The position numbers were made by a program, and so were the translations under genes. DNA of 64,000 bases from Lineus longissimus. Lineage: Eukaryota > Nemertea > Pilidiophora > Heteronemertea > Lineidae. Position 1 is the first letter of the stretch; each line of letters starts with the position of its first letter. The stretch covers positions 14,007,431 through 14,071,430 of the forward strand of contig NC_088322.1 in assembly GCF_910592395.1 (NCBI RefSeq), in the 5' to 3' direction. A model generated the notes under the pieces. That model did no database searches, had not been told where the DNA came from, and was given only the letters and a program-made list of their open reading frames with translations. Below, one piece after another: positions 12,823 to 25,500 of this stretch.

Positions 12823-13000
12823 CAGTAGAACCTCTCTACTAAGGACACCCTCGGGACTGACAAATGTTGTCCTTAATAGAGAGGTGTCCTGATTAGAGAG
12901 GTCAAATTGAATGGAAAGAACCAATTTGGGACCAAAACTAGTGTCCTTAATAGAGAGGTGGTCCTTAATAGAGAGGTGTCCGCTAAGGGAGGTTCTACTG
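12823..13000. mobile_element. pogo/Tigger-like MITE (178 bp)
   Basis: Begins CAGTAGAACCTCTCTACTAA and ends with the near-inverse, ...GGAGGTTCTACTG, flanked by TA on both sides. CAGTAGAACCTC-type ends and TA target sites are typical of pogo-group Tc1/mariner elements. The body contains internal repeats of a CCTTAATAGAGAGGTG motif. It is too short for a transposase. The same element at the same place is in the right copy (35151-35328), so it predates the duplication. Confidence 0.8.
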
Positions 13001-13387
13001 TATATCAGTGTCTTTTGCTTGTAACAGAAAGTAGGAATCCAATGCTAGTAGCGAGGAATATTCTATAGGAGTCCTCGACCAACTGTTCGAAACTAAGCAA
13101 ATTACGAAGTTGGTGTGAATTTATTAAACGTGGTGGCATTGCATTCATATCAGCCCATTAGATTCAACGTTAAGTTGAACTTAACCTAAATGTAAATGAT
13201 GCTTCCTTTCTTGTGCAATTATTTTAGCCTATAAATAGCACCCTCTCTAATGATATGTTAGATGTCAATGGTGTTTCAACTCGTTGAGTAATAATAGAAA
13301 TGAGTGACAAATAATTTCATGTTATGTTATGTTAAATGCTAATGATGCTGCTTCCAATTTTTCTGTAATTATAAATGTATGATAAAT

Positions 13388-16255
13388 GTTAGACTGATAT
13401 AAATTATGATGCTTCTACTGTTGGGGAAATCATACCAGTGTATGATAAATATTCCATATTATGTTGTGTTAGACTGATATAAATGATGAAGCTTCAACTG
13501 TTTGAGTAATCATACCAGTGTATGATAAATATTCCATATTATGTTGTGTTAGACTGATACAAATGATGAAGCATCAACTGTTTGAGTAATCATACCAGTG
13601 TATGATAAATATTTCATGTTATGTTGTGTTAGACTGATACAAATGATGAAGCTTCAACTGTTTGAGTAATCATACCAGTGTATGATAAATATTTCATATT
13701 ATGTTGTGTTAGACTGATATAAATGATGAAGCTTCAACTGTTTGAGTAATCATACCAGTGTATGATAAATATTTCATGTTATGTTGTGTTAGACTGATAT
13801 AAATGATGAAGCTTCAACTGTTTGAGTAATCATACCAGTGTATGATAAATATTTCATGTTATGTTGTGTTAGACTGATACAAATGATGAGGCATCAACTG
13901 TTTGAGTAATCATACCACTGTATGATAAATATTCCATATTATGTTGTGTTAGACTGATATAAATGATGAAGCATCAACTGTTTGAGTAATCATACCAGTG
14001 TATGATAAATATTCCATATCATGTTGTGTTAGACAGATATAAATGATGATGCTTCAACTGTTTGAGTAATCATACCAGTGTATGATAAATATTTCATATT
14101 ATGTTGTGTTAGACTGATACAAATGATGAAGCTTCAACTGTTTGAGTAATCATACCAGTGTATGATAAATATTCCATATTATGTTGTGTTAGACTGATAT
14201 AAATGATGAAGCATCAACTGTTTGAGTAATCATACCAGTGTATGATAAATATTCCATGTCATGTTGTGTTAGACAGATATAAATGATGAAGCTTCAACTG
14301 TTTGAGTAATCATACCAGTGTATGATAAATATTTCATGTTATGTTGTGTTAGACTGATATAAATGATGAAGCTTCAACTGTTTGAGTAATCATACCAGTG
14401 TATGATAAATATTTCATGTTATGTTGTGTTAGACTGATATAAATGATGAAGCTTCAACTGTTTGAGTAATCATACCAGTGTATGATAAATATTTCATGTT
14501 ATGTTGTGTTAGACTGATACAAATGATGAGGCATCAACTGTTTGAGTAATCATACCACTGTATGATAAATATTCCATATTATGTTGTGTTAGACTGATAT
14601 AAATGATGAAGCATCAACTGTTTGAGTAATCATACCAGTGTATGATAAATATTTCATATTATGTTGTGTTAGACTGATACAAATGATGAAGCTTCAACTG
14701 TTTGAGTAATCATACCAGTGTATGATAAATATTCCATATTATGTTGTGTTAGACTGATATAAATGATGAAGCTTCAACTGTTTGAGTAATCATACCAGTG
14801 TATGATAAATATTCCATATTATGTTGTGTTAGACTGATATAAATGATGAAGCTTCAACTGTTTGAGAAATCATACCAGTGCATGATAAATATTTCATGTT
14901 ATGTTGTGTTAGACTGATACAAATGATGAAGCATCAACTGTTTGAGAAATCATACCAGTGTATGATAAATATTTCATGTTATGTTGTGTTAGACTGATAC
15001 AAATGATGAAGCATCAACTGTTTGAGTAATCATACCAGTGTATGATAAATATTTCATGTTATGTTGTGTTAGACTGATACAAATGATGAAGCATCAACTG
15101 TTTGAGTAATCATACCAGTGTATGCGAAATATTTCATGTTATGTTGTGTTAGACTGATATAAATGATGAAGCTTCAACTGTTTGAGTAATCATACCAGTG
15201 TATGATAAATATTTCATGTAATGTTGTGTTAGACTGATATAAATGATGAAGCTTCAACTGTTTGAGTAATCATACCAGTGTATGATAAATATTTCATGTT
15301 ATGTTGTGTTAGACTGATACAAATGATGAGGCATCAACTGTTTGAGTAATCATACCACTGTATGATAAATATTCCATATTATGTTGTGTTAGACTGATAT
15401 AAATGATGAAGCATCAACTGTTTGAGTAATCATACCAGTGTATGATAAATATTCCATATCATGTTGTGTTAGACAGATATAAATGATGATGCTTCAACTG
15501 TTTGAGTAATCATACCAGTGTATGATAAATATTTCATATTATGTTGTGTTAGACTGATATAAATGATGAAGCTTCAACTGTTTGAGTAATCATACCAGTG
15601 TATGATAGATATTTCATATTATGTTGTGTTAGACTGATATAAATGATGAAGCTTCAACTGTTTGAGTAATCATACCAGTGTATGATAAATATTTCATGTT
15701 ATGTTGTGTTAGACTGATATAAATGATGAAGCTTCAACTGTTTGAGTAATCATACCAGTGTATGATAAATATTTCATGTTATGTTGTGTTAGACTGATAT
15801 AAATGATGAAGCATCAACTGTTTGAGTAATCATACCAGTGTATGATAAATATTTCATATTATGTTGTGTTAGACTGATACAAATGATGAAGCTTCAACTG
15901 TTTGAGTAATCATACCAGTGTATGATAAATATTCCATATTATGTTGTGTTAGACTGATACAAATGATGAAGCATCAACTGTTTGAGTAATCATACCAGTG
16001 TATGATAAATATTTCATGTTATGTTGTGTTAGACTGATATAAATGATGAAGCTTCAACTGTTTGAGTAATCATAGTGTATGATAAATATTCCATGTCATG
16101 TTGTGTTAGACTGATACAAATGATGAAGCATCAACTGTTTGAGTAATCATACCAGTGTATGATAAATATTTCATGTTATGTTGTGTTAGACTGATATAAA
16201 TGATGAAGCATCAACTGTTTCAGTAATCATACCAGTGTATGATAAATATTTCCAT
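13388..16255. repeat. 80-bp minisatellite, about 36 units
   Basis: Tandem 80-bp units contain GTTAGACTGATA, AAATGATGAAGC, CAACTGTTTGAGTAATCATA and CCAGTGTATGATAAATAT. Units vary at a few fixed positions (GCTTC/GCATC, ATAAATG/ACAAATG, TTTCATGTT/TCCATATT). A distinctive variant (GATGAGGCATC with CCACTG) recurs at 13881, 14521 and 15321, spaced 640 and 800 bp, showing higher-order amplification. One unit near 16070 lacks the CCAG segment. The array lies in an intron of the BBS9 copy and downstream of the ankyrin gene. Confidence 0.96.
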
Positions 16256-17440
16256 ATAATGTTTTGTAAGATACCAATGAATGATCAATAATTTCATGTT
16301 TTGTTACATTAAATGTAAATGATGATGATGATGATCTTTTTGTGTAATGATATTTTGACGCGTGTAAAGTTTGTAGACTTGCCACCACAAAGGGAAATGA
16401 ATTGGTTTTGCCATGGGCTGTTTGAAATATAGAGTATATGATCCACGTAATGTCATTCCCTATTACAAGTGTAAACAATGATTTTATGCTGTTTGAATTA
16501 TCATATATGTGATAAATTCTTATGCCGTTTGAGTTATGATATTGATAAGCTAGGAAGTCTTTGTGGAGACCTGTTCACAATAAAGCTTTCGTGCCTTGAT
16601 ACAGATCCTGGTTATCATAAGTGACAGGTGCTGCAGAAAAGGCACCATTATTATAGTCCATTGGTAAATGTTATGTCCGCATCATTTGGGGCTCTAGAGG
16701 GCGAATTACTGGTCAGATTTCTTTGAAGTTTGGTTTTTATTGGTTTTCACCTCAAAACCAAACACGATTTTTTACTTTAGTAACGATTTTTTTGTATGCA
16801 TTTGTGCACACTGATGTCCGCCCTGTACGGTTTATTTCTAGACCAATCTGGATGAAATATATTAAGGTTATTATTTTTTGTGTTCATCTGACATAAAATT
16901 TATGAATGGACTAGTATAGGAATTGCGTAAAAAAGCAAAGAAATTTCATTCCCCTGTATTAAAACGATAACTTTGCTGCTGTTTGTGTAACTGTATTAGA
17001 TAAATGTTCCCAAGTAGGCCTATTGTTTTACATGACCCATAAACAATAATGCCTGTGCTAAACATGCTAAATGAAATATCATATGAAATAATATTCTATG
17101 TTGCACTTATGCACATGAGAATGTTACCCTCTTTGTCTCATCAGACATGATCTGAACAGGGATCGAACTCTTATACTGCTGTGCCAATCTGTCAGCCGAT
17201 ATATGCCCACAAACAGAAATAGAAATACAATCCATATAAGCCTATGTATTAAATGGATGACCCTCTAAGCAACTGAACACTGACTTTCAATATTTTTTTA
17301 TTACGCGGAACATTTTCAATATTGTCATGGTTTATATTAAGAAACTCTGTCAAACTTTGAAAAATAAATTGTAATGTGATTAATATAGAAAAGTGTTTTT
17401 ATTTCCTATGTTATTGTTATGAAATGTGATGTAATCAATG
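16256..17440. other. Intronic sequence with tRNA-like SINE remnant
   Basis: AT-rich BBS9 intron with no coding signal. Around 17146-17195 it carries a shortened form of the tRNA-like sequence seen complete at 39527-39630; 47 bp are missing between GATCGAACTC and TTATACTGCT. A plus-strand AATAAA lies near 16580. Confidence 0.5.
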
Positions 17441-17700
17441 CATATGCCCCAATCACAAGCTTTGCAGGCAGAAGGGATGTCATCTGAAAACCTGAGCCCA
17501 CTGTCAGATTGAATGTTGGTATATTCTCAACAGGGAAAACATCACCGAGGTCGACCAGTGGCTGATTCGGGTCATGGTCAGGACATGATCCAATCTTTCT
17601 TACCTGGGGAGAGATCATTGACGTTTATAGCCCTAGTCACAAGTTTGTAAGCAGACGGAAAGTCATCTGCCGAGCCCTGGGTTTGTTGTCTGCTGTGATC
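17441..17700 (-). pseudogene. Two decayed tandem copies of BBS9 exon 15
   Basis: Immediately downstream (minus sense) of exon 15 (17725-17865) lie two imperfect repeats of that exon, about 17600-17700 and 17441-17580. They keep pieces such as the reverse of ATCACAAG-TTTGCAGGCAGA and a donor-like CCAGGTAAGA. The encoded LPAKLVI and DPNQPLVDLGDVFP stretches mirror LPAKLVI and DTNKPPVNLNDLFP of the real exon. Acceptor phases do not fit, so they are probably not spliced in. Both segmental copies have them, so the exon duplication is older. Confidence 0.75.
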
Positions 17701-20524
17701 AGACAAATCATGGTCCATTCTTACCTGGGAACAGGTCATTGAGGTTGACCGGTGGTTTATTTGTATCAATGGTCACTTTGTAGTTGGCATTCTTGATCGG
17801 AGCACACGCCTTGATCACAAGTTTTGCAGGCAGACGGAAGGTTGTCTGTGAAACTCTTGGCGCACCTGAAAGTGAAATAACATCATTTAGAAATGAAAAG
17901 TTTAAGATGTAAACAGTTTTGTTGATGATGTCAACACTTGATTTGAGGAAGCCAGAGCCAGAGACAATTGGAACATTGGTTTATTTTTCACATGACCGAT
18001 AACAAATTTGGTTTATAAAACCAAACAATGCCATGTCACATCAGTTTAACATCATAAAGAGAACAAGAACAGACTGTAAGGCATCATCATCAAATTGAGC
18101 ACCTGGCTGCATGTGAATTTGGTAGCCCGAGCCCTGACTTCATTGGCAACCTGACTGACAGCAAGAAGACGATGTCAACTTCTCACTGACTTCTTTTACT
18201 ACAACTGATTGAGAAAATTTTCCCTGATGTTTAAGGTGGATGTATAAACTTTCTCAACCAAATTTCTCGAAGCGCTGAATGGCCTTATGGAATTTCGAGC
18301 TCTTGAAATCTTTACCAGCCATGTTCTGATAAGTAGCAGTTGCCTTGGCAGTTGTCTTTGATGTAGAAAGTCGCTGAGATTTCACATGGGGTGTTTGGAC
18401 CTGCAAACGGATGGACGAACTCAGTCAATAAGAATATGCATTGAAATAAATGTCTGAGGAAGTCGATCAGATATCCAAAGAACTGACTGAAATTGTTATC
18501 AAAACCATTTGACTAAAACAGACCGACTTTTCGACTAACCCACTTTACGACGGACACTATGATTCATTGGGTAACGTCATTGCTATGAATGTTTGGGCCT
18601 GATTACCACCCAGAAATACTGACAAATCAGTTCAGAGCAAGAAGACATAGCTAATCCATTCACTTTTTTCCAGCTTGCAATCAACAACTTTCCTAATAAT
18701 TTCACATTGGTCAATATTTTTTGGAGAATATTTCACCGAAATGAATGACTTACTTATTGTGTTGAATGTAAATGAGCTCTCATTGACTGTTAGCGGTGGG
18801 GGGACATGGATGCTGACGACAACATTGGAGACGTGCGCCTTGGCTTTTATCATCACCTGAAGAGATGACGGAGACAATGTTAACAGTGAGTAAATGTTAG
18901 ATTTTCTATCATATCAAGTCTGCATTCAAATGGACAAGAAGGGGAATGGATGTATTGAAATGGAGTATAAAATCCCAGATGACCATAATGGGTAAACAGG
19001 GCTCCCAAAAAAACGAAAAGTCACATTATTTTCAACAACCCTTGGAGTCCAAGCACTTGTACCAGAGTCGATGGAGGTTCTTTCTCTTTAGGAAAAATGA
19101 GACCAAAGATTATGACTTGGTCCAGAAGTTATAGCTCCAGAGCCAATCTGTAAGGCGAAGTCAGGAGAAAGTTATAATTCCTCTTTCAGCTCAAAACACT
19201 CCAAACTTTGCTTCACAAAAGTGACTCGGAGCTTAATTTTTTTGACTGAGTGCTGTACCAGCAGTATTTCAACTACTCCCCTCAAACTGGTCTAAAGTGA
19301 TAGAAAAGTTGGCTTTTCTTCGTTCACTCTCAAATGATTGGCGGTTTCCATGCTAAGCATTACAGCATCCCAGAGTTGTTTCTGGGACGTCAACAAAAAG
19401 TTGCATATCTTACCGTGACTGTGAGGGATGGAATCACATCTTCGTCTTGAATGATGTCACCCTGAGCTCTCTGAAACAGACGTTGCAAGATCATAGAAGA
19501 AGAAGGGTGAATACGTAGGTTAACTGTTTTCAGTTAGGCACACAACACTGAGGAAATGCAATGTCATCCCCCCCTCCCCCTCCAAGGCTCTGACATCAGA
19601 GCTCAAACGTGAGCAAGAGTTGGAACGGTTTCGGGTAAAAGGTCTGAAAAAGTGATTAAGAGGAGCATGAACGCGAACCATATACTACCTATTAAGACAG
19701 ACAATCATTACAATGGGTGACTATAAGTTGGTGTCGAAACCGGTATGGATTTCATCATTGTTGGTACTAAAATTCTCTTCCTTGTCATTTCGTGTCTGAA
19801 ATTGAAATGATTAATTTTGTGAAGAGCTTGAACTGTGTCGTGAGTTATTATCTTGCAAATCAATGAAAACATGGAACAGGAACTCATTGTTAGATTTGAG
19901 GTATGCAAAGATCACAGAATCCCTAACAATGAAATCATTACTTACAGTTTCAGCAAAATCACTTCAGCACCACTTTTACTTTGCCCCCAAAATGTTGTCA
20001 CAAATCAAAAATCAAGCTTTGGATTCGACCCCAGCCTACACTATTCACCAAGCTAAAAGTTTCGGAAACAAAATTTGTCAAAATATGTTGCAATACCTAG
20101 GCCTACTCATACTCATATTGACAGTAAAAAAATCTCGGAGTTGGGCGCAGAGCACGGAGGAACGCATTTCAGCTTACTCCTTTGGTCGAATGACGTGATT
20201 TTTCCACTGTGTGTTACTGTCACTGCTATCTTGCGGCTGCACCACTGAAACCAGGAATATTTGGGGATCTTCCTGAGTTTTTAAGTGTTTTTTGCTCAGA
20301 TATTGGTGATTCTGTGACAACTCCATGGTAAACCACCGTGTTCATTTCCGAGTCAGCCGTGGATCGCGCATCTATCTGTCTTCGGTCATTTGGATATGTG
20401 TTCGATGAGAAGTCTCGGGGAATGCGACCATCAGCAGACCTTGGGCAAACTTGACGTCTCGGGGTAGTGACAGTGGGTGTTCAAAGAAATACTCAATTGC
20501 CAACACCCGTACCAGTACAACCCA

Positions 20525-20725
20525 TCACGGGTTCCTCGAATCGTTCGTTGATTTGCTGGTCTCAGTACCGGCGGGCTGCCATTCTCGCACAAGTTTCTGT
20601 GGGCTGGGTCGGCCCCAAGATGGACAAACGATCGGCAATAGCTAGAGCTGACTCAATATGGCTAAAAGTGACAGCCACTTGGCTAAAAAGTGGCTAGGAG
20701 GAAAAAATTCACAGAGCCAACCCTG
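20525..20725 (+). mobile_element. 3' fragment of CAGGGTTGGC-ended element
   Basis: About 200 bp match 62862-63055 in the same orientation and end at the same GAGCCAACCCTG terminus. The 5' part of the element is absent or different here. It is best read as a truncated copy of the repeat family at 62541-63055. Confidence 0.8.
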
Positions 20726-20974
20726 ACTGAGGTACCTCAGGAACCAGAGACATCAGCATTAGGATCCTACTTGCCATTGAGGCCACTCATGTATCTGCAG
20801 GTTGTAGTACCTGATACAGTACATCCCAATATGCTTTTCTTGACAGTATCATCGACTGTATCAAGAACACCTTCAAGGCCAATGGCTTCTCTAAATGTTT
20901 AGCAGGGTCCTTATGCTGTCTTGAGTGCATCATAATTATCACACAAAGACATTACATCTTATTCCAAGATCAAT

Positions 20975-20980
20975 TTTATT
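20975..20980 (-). terminator. Candidate polyadenylation signal of BBS9
   Basis: AATAAA on the minus strand lies about 1.6 kb beyond the BBS9 stop codon at 22577. I found no equally good signal closer. This assignment is inferred from position only; a transcript end would be expected 10-30 bases further left. Confidence 0.35.
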
Positions 20981-22576
20981 CACAGGACATTGTGTAGATA
21001 CCGGCACATAATTTTTTCACAGAGTGCGCGTTTTGAATAGATGTGGACAGTTTTCTAAGTAAACTGCACTGCTAAGACCAAATACCGTTAAGTCAGATGA
21101 TAACCTATATTGTAGTTGATAACAAACTAACCCAAATCTACATGTAAACAGTACATGATAGACTAATGTAGCACATCTTCTTTACTCAACCACACAATCA
21201 AACAGATTTCACAAGCAGTTTATCCACAAATAAAGATTGTCAAAATAAAACTATTTGAGAGGGAACTGTCTTTTGAGGATGGAACTTATTTCTAAAAGTG
21301 GATATCTTCCAAATCGCTGAAACAGAAGACTAACATAGTTTTTTCACATAATTAAGTACAGCCCTTTTTAAAATCATTGTCCCTTTAGCAGATGGATGTC
21401 ACTATAGTTACTTAACAACAACATATTCACAATCACATTATAAACAACAAGAATCCAACAGATCTGCTCTAACGGTAATGTACAAGCATAGTATTAAGAA
21501 CAACCCGATTCAAGTAATGGCCTCCTATGAACTTGATACATCTCTTACCCAATAAGACTGAGTTTTCATACGTCAGAAGAGCAGGCGTTACACCACTGAA
21601 ACTGCACTGACTGTCTCGTACAGAAGTATGTATGAAGAATGTATGTCAGAATGTATATCAGCCTAACAAGAATGTACAAAAACTTACAGAAGAATGGACA
21701 CAGAAGAACAAAGGCCCCTTCTAAGTCATGAAAAATGAAGACAAAGAAATGTATTTAGGATTTACTTGGAGTATCGCTACTTCAAGTAAGGTACACAGTT
21801 TTTTCTGATTTTTAGGACCCCTGGTATGCAAAAACATGTACACGTCTCCACAAAAGTGCTCCTCCCTATCATAAGCCAACCCGGTACAGACTAGAAGTAT
21901 TGGCCCTTAGCCTCAGCAGCATATTGAAGTTCAACATGCTAATTCAGGGCCTTCACAGATCTTTTCATATCAGCCCTGAATCAGCCTATTCAACAAAACA
22001 TTCTGTTGAAGTTTAAATGTTTCAAGAATTGAGCACTGAATGAGGAATTGTTCATACACATTAGCGTAGTCCTGGACACTGAGTGGCGATCAGAAACAGA
22101 ATCTGAATGGCACTACAACACTCTCAAGCCTTGGGACGTTCATTTCACTGCCAACAGATATCTGTAAGAGCCTAATATCTGTACCAGGATGAGCAGACAA
22201 GGCCTAACTTTATGATGAATGGATGAATAACTGGACGGAATAAGCATTGGAATCTCTTTTTAAAACATCATTAAAGCAAAGCACTGTCATGGGTATAAAC
22301 ACTGCAAAAAGGTTTGACAAATTTCAAGGTGAAAACGTCCTGTCACAAAGCTTAAAGCTGACACATCATGGGCAGGGAAAGAAACTGGATGTTGTTTTTA
22401 ACACTTGCGTTTGTGTACCCCCCAAAGGTACAAAACCACCCAGGTTACTGTGGAGACCTACTTTCAGGCGCCTCCCCTTTTGTTAGTAGAGTAAAGTTTT
22501 TCACCTGTCCCATTGCAGCAACTGCCCTCCAAACGGTGGCCGTCAGCTTGTAACATTTAAATCAACCCCCTCATTT

Positions 22577-25500
22577 CTATAAAGAGTACAGTTTCTCTCC
22601 TGCCCCATGGCCACTGCCATTTATTAACGTATTTTCGTCTTCGTACGGCGGTGGTGAGCTCTGATACGGCGGGGGCTGTTCAGAATTCAAGTCATCCAGG
22701 TCCGGCACGTTATTTCGGATCTTCTGCTGTTTTTGTAGTTCTCGGAATCCTGGGGAAAATGATAGGATGTCATTTTGGTTTTCAAAGTTTACTGTGTTGG
22801 AAATACAAGCTGCAAGGAAAGTCTTTTTGAAAAATTGAATAAAAAATATCTTTAATCCCACCCAATTAACCTTTAGGCTTGATTTTCATTTCAGTTGTTT
22901 TCAAACTGTAGATCTGAGGCAAATTTGATAATTCATTTTTTACTACATGAACTTTCAAAATTGGCCAAAGAGCATCTGTTTATAACTATACAGCAATGAG
23001 GTGCGGGGTTAATTTGGCACCAAGGATGAGCACCTGGTAGAAAGAAAAGCACTAACCATCTCCAAGCCGGTTGCCACCAGGTATCGGAGGCAGGTTTCCA
23101 AGATCTAATAACCCATCACTTGGCCCTGCAAGCGGTGAAACCTCCTCCTCCTCCGCTGGTTTTTTCTTCTTTGGCTTCTTATTCCGTGGACTTTTTATTT
23201 CGCCAAATTTGCTTCCGATCGGGACGGCTGCTTCGCCCAAGTTTGTGCCATCGTCAACGATGTCGTCTGATAGCATCGGTTGGGTTTTCTTCTTCCTTGG
23301 CAGGTTATTGTCCGCTTGGAGGATCGGAGCCGGCCCAGGTAGGCTGGTGTCTGTAACAAAATGATAACAAACTTCATCGTGGTTGCCCCGCAATAGATTT
23401 TTCATTTCTTTATGAATACTATAAACATCAAGTTTCAGCAAATTCGCTAGCATGATAACTGCACCACAGCATAGTATACCACTTCATGTCTATTTTCTTG
23501 AGCCACCAATAACCACGAATGGCATTTCCCTCATACAACTTAACACTTACCGATGTCCTGCGGAAGGCCTTCAATGACCAGCTTGGCACCCTTGCTAAGT
23601 TTATCACAGAGTAGCGCGATATGCTTCTTAAGTTTTTGCGTATCTTTCGGCGGGGTGAGAGGGGATGGATTGATGGCTTGGTCTTTGGAGTTCTTGGCGA
23701 GGCAGGTCCGCAGCAGATGTGTGATCGCACAGTCGACCATCTCTTCCCAGCCCTTGAGAACAATCAAGTTTAGAGTAGGTTAGTTTAACTCTACCATGCC
23801 AGTATAAACCAGGTACTTACACAACATACTGCTGGCACAAAGTGATCCATTCTGCAAAATTTTCCCCAAGTTTTCTCGTGCTAGGTACTTTACAATGCAA
23901 CTTTTCCTAAGCGGAATTGGGATCCAGGCCACCTGCTCTACATGTATACCTGGTGTGGCCAGGGGAACGGAACATTCCCAAATCCGCAGTAGTGAGAGTT
24001 AAGGACGCGTACCTGGTCTTCAGAATCGTTAACCTGCGGACACAGACTGCTCTGCAGCACGTAGAACTCCTTATCGGACATGTTGGTCCACAATAGTATC
24101 AGTAGATTAAGAAGGTAGGTGGCAGCACTGAGAGAGCTCGAGACCCTGGCAAGGTTACGCACGTTTTCCTCTGCGGCATCTGCGAGGGCTAGGAGCTGAA
24201 AAAACAGACAGATCACAAAACTATTTAGTTCTCATACATTGGTAAGTACATTTTCAAGTCCAATTGGACAGACTTGATGTTACAATTGCAGTCACAAGTA
24301 CTTCAAGACAACTGTTCAGAGATAGATGCCAACACTGCCTGCAGTGGATTAACAAGATTTTTTAAAAAACTATCAGTACTTTTCAGTATTTTTCAAGTGA
24401 ACTTCATTATTTCGAATGGATTTCTGAAGCAAACTTTCTGTAGATCCAGAGAAATCCTAGGTTGGCAGCCCTGACTGTCGCTGGCATAGGTCAGCGCAAA
24501 GGAATGCTGGGGAATCGAGAGGCTGCAGAGATACATGAGTTCACCCTCGAGGAACAAAGTGGCCAAGAAATGGAGGCTTGAACCTACCACCCAGAGATTC
24601 TGAGCAAGAGACCAGAAGCATCACACCCATTTTTACCTGTCTGTAAGTACCATCCAGTAATGTATCCAAATTCGACAACGGTGTAGGCGTTTTATCTTTG
24701 AATCTGGTCAGCAGTCTGCGTTGAATGGCACGGAACTGGGATGCCCTCTGGGCAAGAAGGTCCTTGTACTTATTTTGGTTTGAACGCACCTACAAGTATG
24801 AAGTCAAAATAGAAACTCTTATAAAACTGTCAAAGTCCTCTAGGTGCACTGTAGATTGGTGAAGCGACTGATTTTTTAACCGAGTATAAATGCACAGTGC
24901 TTGAGAGCACGTGAAGGAGCACACATTTGTTAAAACTGTAGAAATACACATGTTTCTCTTGATAGGCACAAATCTGTTCCCCCTCCAAATTTATCACTTA
25001 CTTCAAAATGTTGTTCCAGGACCTCAAAATATTCATGCAGCGGCAGTGCACCGCTAAAGGATGCCTGGAATCCATCTTGGTTTTTACCCTTAAAGTAACC
25101 GCTCAGTCGGTTGACGAGCTCGTTGGCGAGTAGCCACATTGGTTCGAAGCTGTCACACTGAAGACGGTAGCGCTCTGAGAACAGAAAAGTTTATGATTTG
25201 ATGACAGTTTTGGGGAGAACTTTATGACTGTTCTGTTGATTGCAGGTTATTGCACAGGAAAGTTTGAAAGATCACAGCAGAATCATCTGAACATCGCTTC
25301 TGTCTTACTGTTGCTTTTTCATTTCTGTTTTGGCTCAAAAAGGCAATCTAAACGAGTTTAATTTGAATTCCAATGTTTTTACTGAAGACCCCATATCATC
25401 AAGAGACGAATATAATCACAACTGGTGGGAAATTCCATTATCCTGCATTGGAGTGGAAATGGAAATGTCATGGCCTACATATTATTATTCACAGATCTTA

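Larger units (their letters stand above)
1442..19470 (-). pseudogene. BBS9: Partial BBS9 (PTHB1) pseudogene, exons 12-22
   Basis: Eleven exons of the BBSome subunit PTHB1 are present but the first eleven are missing. Exons by homology to the right copy: 19414-19470, 18754-18856, 18316-18400, 17725-17865, 6108-6203, 5609-5781, 5244-5396, 2878-3051 plus 4789-4797 (one exon split by a transposon), 2416-2617, 1922-2215 and 1442-1614. Two lesions are visible. The third exon is 85 bp instead of 105 because 20 bp are missing, which shifts the frame. The exon encoding the ALADA/AEEN region is interrupted by 1728 bp of transposon with a 9-bp target duplication. The other exons keep their splice sites and open frames, so the decay is recent. 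The fragment lies downstream of intact BBS9 in the same orientation and might still be included in read-through transcripts. If the duplication is an assembly artefact, this would instead be a defective allele. Confidence 0.88.
1..20098. repeat. Left copy of about 21-kb tandem segmental duplication
   Basis: Position 1 onward matches 21144 onward, and the match runs, with scattered substitutions and indels, to 20098 (matching 42548), after which the two sequences part. The left limit is cut by the window edge. The copy includes BBS9 exons 12-22, an ankyrin-nucleotidyltransferase gene, a pogo-like MITE, an 80-bp minisatellite and degenerate exon copies, all in the same order and orientation as in the right copy. 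Copy-specific changes are the 1728-bp transposon at 3052, a 20-bp deletion near 18350, a 47-bp deletion near 17171, and a shorter ankyrin array. Divergence is a few percent by eye. It could be a true duplication or two haplotypes assembled side by side. Confidence 0.93.
20099..21143. other. Segment between the two duplication copies
   Basis: The left-copy match ends at 20098 and the right-copy match to position 1 begins at 21144. This segment therefore holds the duplication junction and possibly the left part of the right unit. It contains a transposon fragment (20525-20725) and, at its right, the likely 3' end of the intact BBS9 transcript. No gene is recognised. Confidence 0.7.

Noticed and set aside
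13388..16255. CRISPR-like regular repeat array
   Set aside because: Units are contiguous 80-bp tandem repeats without unique spacers, in an animal intron; it is a minisatellite.
17441..17618. Open frame containing DLGDVFPVENIP as an additional BBS9 exon
   Set aside because: It is an eroded repeat of exon 15; phases do not fit and the exon 15 to exon 16 junction already reproduces the family order.
19930..20010. Candidate extra BBS9 exon before a GTAAGTAATG donor on the minus strand (also 42370-42450)
   Set aside because: The donor is good, but neighbouring exons join in phase without it and the short frame has no BBS9 similarity.
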